Shown: in pieces, positions 46,256-55,099 of the stretch
Layout of the letters: each line of letters starts with the position of its first letter
How positions within the stretch are numbered: the first letter of the stretch is position 1
NCBI GenBank assembly: GCA_039030075.1
Contig: JBCCEW010000011.1
Location: 103,378-167,377, forward strand
Length of the DNA: 64,000 bases
Direction of reading: 5' to 3'
From: Myxococcota bacterium
GTDB taxonomy: Bacteria > Myxococcota_A > UBA9160 > SMWR01
Notes under the pieces: generated by a model
What the model saw: the letters and a program-made list of their open reading frames with translations, nothing else
Told to the model about the DNA's origin: nothing
Databases searched by the model: none
Translations under genes and position numbers: made by a program

Positions 46256-47467
46256 TTGAGCACCGAAGACGCCGCTCTGGCCACGTTCCGCGAACAGATC
46301 CGCAGCTGGCTGCCCGAGGTGTGTCCGCCCAGCCTGAAGCCGGGCTCGGACACGACGCCCTCGGCGGAAGACCGCCAGGCCTGGCTCGAGGCCTTCGCCG
46401 AGCGGGGCTACACGACCCCGACCTGGCCGAAGGAGTACGGCGGTGGCGGGCTCTCGAAGCAGGAAGTCGCGGTGCTGAACGAGGAGGTCACCCGCTTCGG
46501 CGTGATGCCGCCCGGGGTGAGCTTCTTCGGCACCGTCATGCTCGGGCCCGTGCTCCTCGAGTTCGGCAACGAAGAGCAGAAGCAGAAGCACCTGCGCGAC
46601 ATCACCTTCGGCCGCGTGCAGTGGTGCCAGGGCTACAGCGAGCCCGGCGCCGGCTCGGACCTCGCCGGCCTCCAGACCCGCGCCGTGCGCGATGGCGAAC
46701 AGTTCATCGTCAACGGCTCGAAGATCTGGACGTCGATGGCCGACCAGGCCGACTGGATCTTCTGCCTCGTGCGCACCGACCCCGACGCGGCGAAGCACGA
46801 TGGCATCAGCTTCCTGCTCTTCGACCTGCACCAGCCGGGCGTCACGATCTCGCCGATCCAGCTGATCAGCGGGCAGTCCGACTTCTGCCAGGTCTTCTTC
46901 GAAGACGCGAAGGCCGAGGCCTCGAACCTGGTCGGGCCGCTGAACGGCGGTTGGACGATCGCGAAGCGCCTGCTCCAGCACGAACGACAGACGCTCTCGG
47001 GCGGCATGCCCGGCGGCGAGTCGCCGACCCCGAAGAAGGGGGGGGCCTCCGAGGTTCCCGCGCCGACCAGCCCGCTCGCCGAAGACGCGCGCGCCTACCT
47101 GGGGACCGAAGGCGACCGCCTCGCCGACCCCGCCCTGCGCGATCGCATCGCCCAGTACGAGCTCGACAAGCTCTGCTTCGGTCTCACCCTGAAGCGCAAC
47201 GGGCAGGAAGCCAAGGCAGGTCAGGGCACCAGCGCCGCGAGCTCGATGTTCAAGCTCTACGCGAGCGAGATGAACAAGCGCCGTGGCGAGATCCAGATGT
47301 CGACGCGGGGCGCCGCGGCCCTCGGCTGGGAAGGCGAAGGCTTCAGCAGCAACGAAATCATGGAAACGCGCGGTTGGTTGCGCTCGAAGGGCAACTCCAT
47401 CGAGGGCGGCACCAGCGAAGTGCAGCTCAACGTGATCGCCAAGCGCGTGCTCGGCCTGCCCGACTAG
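46256..47467 (+). CDS. Acyl-CoA dehydrogenase, subunit/paralogue A
   Basis: This 403-residue acyl-CoA dehydrogenase begins with TTG, marked by GAGGAGA about 7 bases upstream. The FAD/substrate motif WCQGYSEPGAGSDLAGLQTRA is intact, and IWTSMADQADWIFCLVRT follows. The C-terminal motif GNSIEGGTSEVQLNVIAKRVLGLP has Gly where many paralogues place the catalytic Glu. A Glu in LLQHERQTLSGG is instead a candidate base, as in the isovaleryl-CoA type (inference). A 35-residue insert with SPTPKKGGASEVPAPTSP follows. A second dehydrogenase starts 52 bases downstream. Paired genes often form heterotetramers for side-chain oxidation. Confidence 0.92.
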   Translation: MSTEDAALATFREQIRSWLPEVCPPSLKPGSDTTPSAEDRQAWLEAFAERGYTTPTWPKEYGGGGLSKQEVAVLNEEVTRFGVMPPGVSFFGTVMLGPVLLEFGNEEQKQKHLRDITFGRVQWCQGYSEPGAGSDLAGLQTRAVRDGEQFIVNGSKIWTSMADQADWIFCLVRTDPDAAKHDGISFLLFDLHQPGVTISPIQLISGQSDFCQVFFEDAKAEASNLVGPLNGGWTIAKRLLQHERQTLSGGMPGGESPTPKKGGASEVPAPTSPLAEDARAYLGTEGDRLADPALRDRIAQYELDKLCFGLTLKRNGQEAKAGQGTSAASSMFKLYASEMNKRRGEIQMSTRGAAALGWEGEGFSSNEIMETRGWLRSKGNSIEGGTSEVQLNVIAKRVLGLPD

Positions 47468-47519
47468 GCCGAAGCGCCCTACCGCCCCATCCCACCCCAC
47501 CGCGAACGAGAGAATCATC

Positions 47520-48659
47520 ATGTCCTTGGTTTTGACCGAAGAACAGACCCTCCTGAAGGAAACCGCCGCCGAGTTCGTCCAGGAGAAGTCGCCCGTCACC
47601 CACCTGCGCGAGCTTCGCGACAAGAGCGACGCCACCGGCTTCTCCCGTGCTCTCTGGAAGGAGATGAGCGAGCTCGGCTGGGCCGGCATCCTGATCCCCG
47701 AAGAGTACGGGGGCTCGGGCCTCGGCCTGTCGGAGATCGGCGTGATCCTCGAAGAGTGCGGACGCACCCTCGCTCCCTACCCGCTGCTGTCGACCGCCGT
47801 GCTCGGCGCGAGCGCGTTGGCCCTCGGCGGTAGCGACGCCCAGAAACAGGCCCTGCTTCCGGGCGTGGCCCAGGGAGAGACCCTGCTGGCCCTCGCCCAC
47901 CAGGAGAAGCCGCGGTTCGCGCCCTACGACATCGCGCTGAACGCAAAGGCCACCAGCGACGGCTTCGAGCTCACCGGCGAGAAGCGCTTCGTCCTCGACG
48001 GCCACGTCGCCGATCGCCTGATCGTGGTGGCCCGCACCTCGGGCAGCGTGGGCGAGCGCGAGGGTCTCACCCTCTTCCTGGTCGATCCGAGCGCCAGCGG
48101 CGTCGGCGTGTCGCGCACGAACATGGTCGACAGCCGCAACGCTGCGAACGTGCGCTTCGAGAACGTGGTGGTCACCGCCGACGACGTGCTCGGCGACGCC
48201 GACCGCGGGGCCGACCTGCTCGATGCGCTGATCGAGCGCGGGACGGCCGCCGTGTCGGCGGAGCTGCTCGGCCTGATCCAGGAGGTGTTCGATCGCACGG
48301 TCACCTATCTGAAGACGCGGGATCAGTTCGGCGTGAAGATCGGCACCTTCCAGGCGCTGAAGCACCGGGCCGCAAACATGTTCTCCGAGGTCGAGCTCTC
48401 GAAGTCGATCACCATCGATGCCCTGCGCGCCGTCGACGAGGAGCGCCCGTTCCGCGAGCGCGTCGTCTCGGCGGCGAAGGCGCGTACGTCGGACACGGCC
48501 GAGCTCGTCACCCGGGAAGGACTGCAGATGCACGGTGGCATCGGCATGACCGACGAAGAGGAGATCGGCCTCTTCATGAAGCGCGCGAAGGCGGCCGAGG
48601 TCACCTTCGGCGACGGTGGCTTCCACCGGGACGCGTTCGCGAAGGCCACCGGCTTCTAG
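47520..48659 (+). CDS. Acyl-CoA dehydrogenase, subunit/paralogue B
   Basis: This is a 379-residue acyl-CoA dehydrogenase. The N-terminal helical domain contains GLGLSEIGVILEECGRTLAP, the middle domain GFELTGEKRFVLDGHVADRLIVVART, and the C-terminal domain RDQFGVKIGTFQALKHRAANMFSEVE and QMHGGIGMTDEEE. The usual serine/threonine-rich FAD motif (E-x-x-x-GSD) is not obvious; the region reads LALAHQEKPRFAPYD. This fits the FAD-poor or non-catalytic partner in heteromeric enzymes (inference). It is co-directional with paralogue A. It ends 17 bases before a strong bidirectional hairpin. Confidence 0.9.
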   Translation: MSLVLTEEQTLLKETAAEFVQEKSPVTHLRELRDKSDATGFSRALWKEMSELGWAGILIPEEYGGSGLGLSEIGVILEECGRTLAPYPLLSTAVLGASALALGGSDAQKQALLPGVAQGETLLALAHQEKPRFAPYDIALNAKATSDGFELTGEKRFVLDGHVADRLIVVARTSGSVGEREGLTLFLVDPSASGVGVSRTNMVDSRNAANVRFENVVVTADDVLGDADRGADLLDALIERGTAAVSAELLGLIQEVFDRTVTYLKTRDQFGVKIGTFQALKHRAANMFSEVELSKSITIDALRAVDEERPFRERVVSAAKARTSDTAELVTREGLQMHGGIGMTDEEEIGLFMKRAKAAEVTFGDGGFHRDAFAKATGF

Positions 48660-48676
48660 TCAGGCCAGTAGCGCGG

Positions 48677-48705
48677 CCCCTCTACTGCTCGAAGCAGTAG
48701 AGGGG
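48677..48705. terminator. Perfect 13-bp hairpin between convergent genes
   Basis: CCCCTCTACTGCT (48677-48689) and AGCAGTAGAGGGG (48693-48705) are perfect complements around the loop CGA. The hairpin lies between the acyl-CoA dehydrogenase (ending at 48659) and the DUF1554-like gene on the other strand, and includes that gene's stop codon and last residues. It is symmetric and can act on both transcripts. No U-tract follows, so rho-independent termination is probable but not certain; transcript-end protection is an alternative. Confidence 0.75.
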
Positions 48706-50058
48706 ATGGAACCGACTACAGCGCACGTCGGGGAACCCGGCGGGCGCCGAGACCTGCCAGTCCGGACTGCCGGCTCCGATGTCGCCGAGCGTCCCGTTCA
48801 AGACGATGGCCTGGCTCGTCCAGTCCTCGCAGTCCTCGGTTGCGGGGTTCACGCTGCCGCCGCCCGTGCGGGCAAAGGTCTGGGTGGCGGCGTTGCCGAA
48901 CTCGTCGCGTGCGGGGCCCGCCTCGAGCGCTTCGGTCGCGAAGGGCACGTCGTCGACGGTTCGGAAGGTCAGCGCGGAGAAGGCGGGGAGCCGGTCTTGG
49001 GGGTTGCTGAAGGAGTCGGCGATCCACGCGAAGTAGGATCCCGAGACCCCCGCGTTGAACGCCGCCGTCGCGCAGATGGCATCCGCCCCGGCGGTCCCTC
49101 CGAGCAGCCCGTTGAACGTCCCGCTCGTGACGAACGCGCGGAGCACGCGCGCGACCGGGTAGCTCGCCGCACTCGACTCGCCGTTCCCCAGGCTCACGGT
49201 CACCGCGGCATCGCCCGGTGGGAAGGAACCCACGCTGACGTCGAAGGAGGTGGGCGTCACATTGAAGGGCGTGGGCGTCGCCGAGCCGAACACGACGTCG
49301 AGACCGGGCTGGTCGAAGTTCGTCCCTTGAATCGTCACGACCACCGACACGGCGTCTTCGTCGAAGCGGGTGGGCGAGAAGCCGGTCACCTGAGGCGTGA
49401 TCTGGTTCGGGTCCGTTCCGGCAGCGACCTCTGCCGCGTCGTCCATGCCGTCGCCATCGTTGTCCGGATCGATGAAGTTCGCGCGGCCGTCGAGGTCGAC
49501 GTCGGCGAGCCCCTCGATTGCGTCACTGTTCGCGAGGCCGTTGCCGTCGTGGTCGAAGTGAGCGAAGACCTGGGCGATGAAGGCCGGGGCGACCCCGGCG
49601 ACGGACTCGACGCGCTCGGCAGTGTCGGCCCGAACCGCATAGGGCACGGCGAGCAGGGGCCGTCGCGGCGTGAGTGTCTCGCCCTCCACCGTGATCTCGA
49701 GGTAGAGGAATCCTCCCGCCAACACCTCGGGCGTCAGCGTGACCATCGCGCCCAGGGTCACGGCGTAGATGCCGTCGGACACGGACACGCCCGCGTGGCT
49801 CTCGGTCCACACCGCGTTGCCCGCGCTCAGCGCGTCGAAGAGCGTGAGGTCCAGGTCGACGACGCCGTTGACGGGCTGGCCCGTATCGTCGAGGAGCAAC
49901 CCCTGGAAATCGACCTGGCCCGGCACGACGGCCGAGGCGGCCACGGCGCCAAGGAGCCCCAAGCACAAAACGAGCCCACGAGCGCTCCGCGCCAAGCGCC
50001 TTGCGCAGGCACTCGGCGAAAGGGCTGCCAAAGTGTGTCTTCGCTCGCGGTAGGACAT
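48682..50058 (-). CDS. Exported protein with calcium-type loops, IPT/TIG domain and DUF1554-like C-terminus
   Basis: The protein has 458 residues. A signal peptide (about 28-43, LVLCLGLLGAVAASA) is followed by a beta-rich N-domain (QGLLLDDTGQPVNGVVDLDLTLFDA). Asp-rich loops come next (DHDGNGLANSD, DNDGDGMDD), then an IPT/TIG-like domain (about 222-305, VTGFSPTRFDEDAVSVVVTIQGTNF). The C-terminal domain (about 310-458, FVTSGTFNGLLGGTAGADAICATAA) resembles DUF1554, a lectin-like fold of surface proteins in leptospires and others. Two or more Cys pairs are likely (about 325, 408, 446, 454). It probably sits at the cell surface. The function is not known. Confidence 0.82.
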   Translation of the reverse strand: MSYRERRHTLAALSPSACARRLARSARGLVLCLGLLGAVAASAVVPGQVDFQGLLLDDTGQPVNGVVDLDLTLFDALSAGNAVWTESHAGVSVSDGIYAVTLGAMVTLTPEVLAGGFLYLEITVEGETLTPRRPLLAVPYAVRADTAERVESVAGVAPAFIAQVFAHFDHDGNGLANSDAIEGLADVDLDGRANFIDPDNDGDGMDDAAEVAAGTDPNQITPQVTGFSPTRFDEDAVSVVVTIQGTNFDQPGLDVVFGSATPTPFNVTPTSFDVSVGSFPPGDAAVTVSLGNGESSAASYPVARVLRAFVTSGTFNGLLGGTAGADAICATAAFNAGVSGSYFAWIADSFSNPQDRLPAFSALTFRTVDDVPFATEALEAGPARDEFGNAATQTFARTGGGSVNPATEDCEDWTSQAIVLNGTLGDIGAGSPDWQVSAPAGFPDVRCSRFHPLYCFEQ

Positions 50059-50113
50059 CCGAGCCCGCCAATCGAGCGATCAGGCTACCACGAGGCGGGA
50101 TCACAGCGGGGTG

Positions 50114-50857
50114 TCAAGCGCCGGGAGGCGCGGGCGGTCGGGTGTAGCCGCAGGTGCCGTAGGAAGCGCTGGCCGCCACCTCCTCGGCGCTCGGGGGCAC
50201 GAAGGCCGGCTCGTCGCGCACCTGGCGCAGGCGATCGCGGCGATAGGCCGTGCGCAGGTAGACGTAGGGGTCTGCATCGGGCGCGTCGCGCTCCCGGGCC
50301 CGGGCGATCGCGCGCAGCTGCTGGGGCCGCGAGGAGTGGATGGCGAGCTGGGGCAACAGGATGTCCGCGGGCGCAAACGCGAGATCGAGTGTCACCGTGG
50401 TCGCCTCCCCGGCACTCGAGGGCCCGAGCACGGGGAAGTAGACATACGGCCCGAACGGAATGCCCCAGGTGCAGATCACCTGACCGAAGTCCTCGTCATG
50501 CGGGTCGAGGCCGAGCCATTGCGCCACGTCGACGAAGCCCCCGACTCCGGCGCTCGAGTTGACCGCCAGCCGTGTCAGGTCGACGGCGGCGTCGACCGGA
50601 CGCCCCTGCAAGAGGTTGGCGACGAAGGGCTTCGGCGTCGCCAGGTTCCGAAAGAAGTTCCCGAAGCCGAGCCGCACGACGTCCGGAAGCACCGCGTCGG
50701 CGCTGGCGTCGAGGCCCGCCGAGATCTGGTTCGGACCGAGGTCTTCGAGGCCGTGCGAGACACGGTTGAGCGGCTCCAGCGAATCGACGCGCGTTCGCGG
50801 CCCCACGCAGGCCACCAGGGTGGCGGCGAGCAGAAGACAGGCAAGCCGCTGGAACAC
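50114..50857 (-). CDS. mlaA: Phospholipid-transport lipoprotein MlaA (VacJ)
   Basis: This 247-residue lipoprotein has a signal VFQRLACLLLAATLVAC with the lipobox at Cys17. The MlaA pattern follows: LEPLNRVSHGLEDLG, the N-F-x-R-N-L region, LTRLAVNSSAGVGGFVDVAQWLGL and GQVICTWGIPFGPYVYFPVLGPSS. MlaA takes misplaced phospholipids from the outer leaflet of the outer membrane and hands them to MlaC. The GTG start at 50857 is preceded by TAGGGT with a 7-base gap, so the transcript may be leaderless. No mlaBCDEF genes are in the window. It is divergent from an NAD-binding protein across 75 bases. Confidence 0.93.
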   Translation of the reverse strand: MFQRLACLLLAATLVACVGPRTRVDSLEPLNRVSHGLEDLGPNQISAGLDASADAVLPDVVRLGFGNFFRNLATPKPFVANLLQGRPVDAAVDLTRLAVNSSAGVGGFVDVAQWLGLDPHDEDFGQVICTWGIPFGPYVYFPVLGPSSAGEATTVTLDLAFAPADILLPQLAIHSSRPQQLRAIARARERDAPDADPYVYLRTAYRRDRLRQVRDEPAFVPPSAEEVAASASYGTCGYTRPPAPPGA

Positions 50858-50932
50858 GCCGCGAACCCTAGCGCGCGGCGGCTGCGGGGAAACGCGGATG
50901 GCCGTGATTCCCGGCGGCTCTAGGCTCTCTCC
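50858..50932. promoter_or_regulatory. Divergent promoters of mlaA and the NAD-binding protein gene
   Basis: In this 75-base gap, TAGGGT on the minus strand (50870-50865) ends 7 bases before the mlaA GTG. TAGGCT on the plus strand (50921-50926) ends 6 bases before the ATG at 50933. Both positions place the transcription start at, or next to, the first codon. The -35 boxes are poor (TTTCCC at minus 50892-50887 is the best on that strand). This suggests leaderless mRNAs on both sides. Confidence 0.5.
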
Positions 50933-52348
50933 ATGGCCGAAGACCACGCGCTGTCGTCACCGCCGCCGACTGCCGACGCCGCCAGGCCGCGGGTGGCGGT
51001 GAGCGGCGCCACCGGTTTCGTCGGCGCCTTGCTCTTGCCCGCGCTCGAAGGCGTCACCGAGCCGATCGCGCTCTCGCGACACCCCGACTTCGAGACCACG
51101 GGCGACGTGCACTGGCGCCGCTGTGATCTCTTTTCGCTGCGCGAAACCGAAGCGGCCCTCGAGGGCGTCGACGTCGCGGTCTACCTGGTCCATTCGATGC
51201 TCCCCACCACGCGGTTGACCCAGGGACGCTTCCAGGACCTCGACCTCCTGCTCGCCGACAACTTCGCCCGGGCCGCCGCGAGTGCCGGCGTGAAGCGCAT
51301 CGTGTATCTGGGTGGTTTGATCCCCGAGGACGACGCGAGCTTGTCGGAACACCTCGAGAGCCGGCGCGAGATGGAGCGTGCGCTCGGCGCCCACGGCGTG
51401 CCGGTGACCACGCTGCGGGCCGGCCTGGTGGTGGGTGCGGGCGGGTCGTCCCTCCGCATCCTGCTGCGGCTGGTCGCGCGCCTCCCCCTGATGGTGTGTC
51501 CGGGCTGGACGGGGATGCCGTGTCAGCCGATCGCCGTCGAAGACATCGTCGCGCTCTTGCGCGCCTGCATCCTGCACCCGGACACCGCCGGCGAGACCTA
51601 CGACGTGGGCGGTCCCGACGTGCTCTCATATCGCGCGATGATGCAGGAGACCGCGCGAGTCATGGGGAAACGTCGACTCTTCTTTCCCCTGCCCTTCTTT
51701 ACGCCGGCCCTGTCGCGGTTGTGGGTGACCCTGGTGACGCGCACACCCCGGGCGCTCGTCGCGCCGCTCGTCAAATCCCTTCGCCATCCGATGGTCGCCG
51801 GGGATCGGCGCCTCCAGGAGCGCTTCGGGGTCCCCGGGCGCCCGTTTCGCGCATCCCTCGAACAGGCGGTCCGCGAGGAGGGCTATCTGCGCGAGCCCAC
51901 GGCGCGCGCCGTGCACCGGCTGCCCCTCCCCGTCGGTCGCGACGCCCGCTGGCTCGCCGACGAGTACGCGCGCTGGCTCCCGCGCTTCCTGCGGCCGTGG
52001 ATCCGCGCCGAGCAGCGGGGCGGCGTACTGGAACTCGGCTTGACCGGGGTCGACCGACCCTTCCTTGCCCTGCGTTACTCGGCCGAGCGCAGCAGCCCGA
52101 ACCGAACCCTCTACGAGATCGTCGGCGGGATGCTCTCGCGTGGCGGGCCCCATCACGGCATCCCGCGGCTCGAGTTCCGGGTGACGCGCGAGGACGAAGA
52201 AGCCCTCGCCGCCGTGCAGGACTTCCAACCGCGCCTGCCCTGGCGCATCTACGCGAGCACCCAGGCGCCGCTGCACCACTGGGTGATGCGCTCCTTTGCG
52301 CGCCACCTGGCACGGGTACGGGCCGAAGCGACGCCGGGATCGGTCTAG
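50933..52348 (+). CDS. NAD(P)-binding atypical SDR with DUF2867-like C-terminal region
   Basis: The protein has 471 residues. The N-terminal Rossmann fold begins [19 protein letters not shown] with the G-x-x-G-x-x-G motif. [24 protein letters not shown] and [11 protein letters not shown] follow the NmrA/atypical epimerase order. The C-terminal about 150 residues ([18 protein letters not shown] and [20 protein letters not shown]) resemble the DUF2867-type extension in YcfS/cell-wall-associated dehydrogenases. The substrate is unknown. It ends with a 4-base overlap with the convergent DUF1348-like gene. The ATG is probably leaderless. Confidence 0.82.
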   Translation: MAEDHALSSPPPTADAARPRVAVSGATGFVGALLLPALEGVTEPIALSRHPDFETTGDVHWRRCDLFSLRETEAALEGVDVAVYLVHSMLPTTRLTQGRFQDLDLLLADNFARAAASAGVKRIVYLGGLIPEDDASLSEHLESRREMERALGAHGVPVTTLRAGLVVGAGGSSLRILLRLVARLPLMVCPGWTGMPCQPIAVEDIVALLRACILHPDTAGETYDVGGPDVLSYRAMMQETARVMGKRRLFFPLPFFTPALSRLWVTLVTRTPRALVAPLVKSLRHPMVAGDRRLQERFGVPGRPFRASLEQAVREEGYLREPTARAVHRLPLPVGRDARWLADEYARWLPRFLRPWIRAEQRGGVLELGLTGVDRPFLALRYSAERSSPNRTLYEIVGGMLSRGGPHHGIPRLEFRVTREDEEALAAVQDFQPRLPWRIYASTQAPLHHWVMRSFARHLARVRAEATPGSV

Positions 52349-52815
52349 AGCCCGAGCTCGGTCAACCCCGGGTGATCGGTCGGTCGGGGCCCGCTCGGCC
52401 AATGGAACAAGCGCTCGGACTCCGCGATCGGAAGATCGTTGATGCTCGCGATCCGGCGCCGCATCAGACCCGCCTCACTGAACTCCCAGTTCTCGTTTCC
52501 GTAGGCGCGAAACCAACTCCCCGAGTCGTCGCGCCACTCATAGGCGAAGCGCACGGCGATGCGATTCTCGCGGTGCGCCCACACCTCCTTGATCAAGCGG
52601 TAGTCGAGCTCCTTCTTCCACTTGCGCTCGAGGAACGCCTGAATGGCGGGGCGCCCCGAGAAGATCTCCGCGCGGTTCCGCCACTGGCTGTCGACGGTGT
52701 AGGCCTGCGCGACGCGTGCCGGATCGCGCGTGTTCCAGGCGTCTTCGGCCGCTCGCGCCTTCTGCGCCGCAGAATCGGCGTCGAAGGGCGGCAGCGGAGG
52801 CCGCGTCTCGGTCAT
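52345..52815 (-). CDS. DUF1348/NTF2-like protein
   Basis: The protein has 156 residues. [52 protein letters not shown] segments (shown in part: [34 protein letters not shown]) and [26 protein letters not shown] identify the DUF1348 family of NTF2-like folds. There is no known reaction. It follows cynS by 34 bases on the same strand, so it may be part of that operon. The stop overlaps the convergent gene by 4 bases. Confidence 0.85.
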   Translation of the reverse strand: MTETRPPLPPFDADSAAQKARAAEDAWNTRDPARVAQAYTVDSQWRNRAEIFSGRPAIQAFLERKWKKELDYRLIKEVWAHRENRIAVRFAYEWRDDSGSWFRAYGNENWEFSEAGLMRRRIASINDLPIAESERLFHWPSGPRPTDHPGLTELGL

Positions 52816-52849
52816 CGCCTGCCCCCGCGACGAGGGGCTCGTCGCGCCA

Positions 52850-53296
52850 TCACCAGTTGCGGTAGGGCAGGAACTTGCCGTTGTAGGTCACGACGACCCG
52901 GTCCCCCTTCGGGTCCTCGACCTTCTGGATGTCCAGCTCGAAGTCGATCGCGCTCATGATCCCGTCTCCGAACATCTCGTGGATCACGGACTTCATCGCG
53001 GTGCCGTAGACCTGGGTGATCTCGTGGAAGCGGTAGATCAGCGGATCCACCGGAACGGTCGAGTCGAGCGAACCCTTCAGCGGGAACTCTTCGAGAGCCT
53101 CCGCGACCTCGGGCCCGAGCCCGAGCAGCGACGTGAGCTTCGTGGCGTACTCGGAGGGCACGCTTGCCTGCCCCATCACCGCGGCGGCGATCCAGACCTT
53201 GTCGCGTCCCACCTCGGCGGCGAGGTCTTCCCAGGTGACTCCTTTGGTCTTCTTCGCCTCGAGGATCTGACGCGTCGCTTCCTTCTTTTCGATCAT
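52850..53296 (-). CDS. cynS: Cyanase (cyanate hydratase)
   Basis: This 148-residue protein converts cyanate and bicarbonate to ammonium and CO2 (EC 4.2.1.104). The catalytic triad of the family is present: Arg89, Glu92 and Ser115, corresponding to Escherichia coli Arg96, Glu99 and Ser122, within [14 protein letters not shown] and [11 protein letters not shown]. The N-terminal helical domain ([23 protein letters not shown]) is also typical. The length is close to the usual 156. It is the fourth gene of the transporter operon, 13 bases after the ATPase, so cyanate from outside is the probable substrate. No carbonic anhydrase (cynT) is present in the window. Confidence 0.97.
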   Translation of the reverse strand: MIEKKEATRQILEAKKTKGVTWEDLAAEVGRDKVWIAAAVMGQASVPSEYATKLTSLLGLGPEVAEALEEFPLKGSLDSTVPVDPLIYRFHEITQVYGTAMKSVIHEMFGDGIMSAIDFELDIQKVEDPKGDRVVVTYNGKFLPYRNW

Positions 53297-53309
53297 GGGG
53301 TCTCCCGAT

Positions 53310-54143
53310 TCATGCGGCGGGCGTCGCGCTCGCCGCGAGGTTCGTGGGGTGTCGCTTCGCGCGAGACAGCAGGAAGTGCAGGATCTGGCTGCGGAGCTGC
53401 ATGTACTCGGGGGTATCGATCAGCTTCTCGCGGGTGCGCGGGCGCGGGATGTCCACCTCGAGCAGCTCGGCGACCTCCGCCTCGGGGCCGTTGCTCATCA
53501 GCGCGATCCGGTCCGAGAGCAGGATCGCCTCGTCGACGTCATGGGTGACCATGAAGACGGTGCTCCCGGTGGCTCCCCACATGCGGATCAACTCCTCCTG
53601 AATCACGCCGCGCGTGAGCGCGTCGATCTGCGCGAAGGGCTCGTCGAGCAACATGACCTTCGGCTCGACCGAGAACGCGCGCGCGAGCCCGACCCGCTGG
53701 CGCATTCCGCCGCTGAGATAGGCCGGCTTCTTCTTCTCGGCACCGGCCAACCCCATCATCTCGATGTACTTCTGGGTGTGCGCGGCGATCTGCTCCTGGC
53801 TCCAGTCGCGATGGGCCGCCTGCACAGCGAGCCGGACGTTGTCACCCGCTGAGTACCAGGGCATCAGCGCGAAGGACTGGAACACGACCATGCGATCGAG
53901 CCCCGGCTTCGTGACCTCTTTGTCCTCGAGGATCACGACGCCGTTGGTGGGCGACTCGAACCCGGCAATGATGTTGAGCAGGGTGCTCTTCCCGCAGCCC
54001 GAGTGACCGATCATGGTCACGAACTCACCCTTCTTTATCTGCAGGTCGACATCGCGAAAGACGCAAAGCGAACCGCTGGCACCGCGCTCGGACTGCTCGA
54101 GGGGGTACACCTTCTCGAGACCTTCGATCTGCAGATACGACAC
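53310..54143 (-). CDS. ABC transporter ATPase, NrtD/CynD/SsuB-type
   Basis: This 277-residue ATPase has Walker A GHSGCGKST (46-53), the Q-loop Gln89, the signature LSGGM (143-147), Walker B VMLLDEP (163-168) and the switch His201 in VTHDVDEA. It matches the nitrate/sulphonate/taurine/cyanate ATPases. It drives import with the permease located 13 bases upstream. It is co-directional with the substrate-binding protein and cynS, which points to cyanate or nitrate uptake. Confidence 0.95.
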   Translation of the reverse strand: MSYLQIEGLEKVYPLEQSERGASGSLCVFRDVDLQIKKGEFVTMIGHSGCGKSTLLNIIAGFESPTNGVVILEDKEVTKPGLDRMVVFQSFALMPWYSAGDNVRLAVQAAHRDWSQEQIAAHTQKYIEMMGLAGAEKKKPAYLSGGMRQRVGLARAFSVEPKVMLLDEPFAQIDALTRGVIQEELIRMWGATGSTVFMVTHDVDEAILLSDRIALMSNGPEAEVAELLEVDIPRPRTREKLIDTPEYMQLRSQILHFLLSRAKRHPTNLAASATPAA

Positions 54144-54156
54144 CTCCCGAGACCCC

Positions 54157-55035
54157 CTACTCCGGATACGTGACCAGGCGAGACACCTGGGTGAAGAGAC
54201 TGTCGAGGGTGATCCCGACGACGCCGACGACCAGAATCGCGAACACCACCCCGGAGATGTCGAGGTTGTTCCACTCGATCCAGGTCAGGTACCCGATGCC
54301 CAGCTCGCCGAGCAGCATCTCCGCTGGCACCACGGCCACGAGTGCACTGCCGAACGCGATGCGCAGCCCGGCGATGATCGCGGGGGCGGCACCCGGCAAG
54401 ACCACCTTGTAGAGGCGCTCGAACCAGCCCAGTTCGAGCAGGCTCGAGACGCGGAGATAGTCGGTGCGGATCGAACTGACGCCGAACGCCGTATTCGCGA
54501 CGGTCGGCCACAGCGCGGCCATGAACACCACGAGAATCGCCGTCCAGGTGGGATCCTGAACGCTGTAGAGCAAGAGCGGCATCCAGGCGAGCGGCGAGAT
54601 CGGTTTCAGGAGCTGGATCAAGGGATTCAGTGCCTTGAACAGGATTGGCGAGAGGCCGACGGCCACCCCGAGCAGGATCGCGACCACGGAAGCCGCGAAG
54701 AAGCCGGCCGCGAACCGCAGCACCGTGTAGAAGACCAGGTGAGCGACGCCGTGGTCGTTCGTTCCCTTCTTGTGGAACGCCTCGGAGAGCTCGGCGTACG
54801 CCTTCTCTCCCACCTTCCATGGCCCGGGAAGGCCCTGGGCCTTGTCCGGGTTGTAGACGTAAGCGCCGTCTTCGGTGCGGACGATGTCTCCGTTGAACTC
54901 CATCAACATCAGCTCGTCGTCCGACTTGCCGCTGGCGTCGAAGCTCGGAGCCAGCGTCGCCATGTGCCAGACCAGCAAAGCGATTCCGACGATGACCACG
55001 GTCAGAATCCGCGCGCGATACGGGTCCGGAAGCAT
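54157..55035 (-). CDS. ABC transporter permease, NrtB/CynB/SsuC-type
   Basis: The protein has 292 residues and about six membrane helices (for example LTVVIVGIALLVWHMATL at the start and GVVFAILVVGVVGITLDSLF near the end). The EAA-type loop that couples to the ATPase lies around SSLLELGWFERLYKVVLPGAAPAIIAGLRIAFG. A roughly 80-residue soluble segment between helices 1 and 2 (DDELMLMEFNGDIVRTEDGAYVYNPDKAQG) is unusual for this family and could contact the binding protein. The gene order matches nitrate/cyanate transporters. Confidence 0.93.
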   Translation of the reverse strand: MLPDPYRARILTVVIVGIALLVWHMATLAPSFDASGKSDDELMLMEFNGDIVRTEDGAYVYNPDKAQGLPGPWKVGEKAYAELSEAFHKKGTNDHGVAHLVFYTVLRFAAGFFAASVVAILLGVAVGLSPILFKALNPLIQLLKPISPLAWMPLLLYSVQDPTWTAILVVFMAALWPTVANTAFGVSSIRTDYLRVSSLLELGWFERLYKVVLPGAAPAIIAGLRIAFGSALVAVVPAEMLLGELGIGYLTWIEWNNLDISGVVFAILVVGVVGITLDSLFTQVSRLVTYPE

Positions 55036-55099
55036 GGATGGCTAGGCCTTTCTGATCCGTCCGGGTCTGCCCGCGTCACGGGCAGGCGACACGGCGGAA

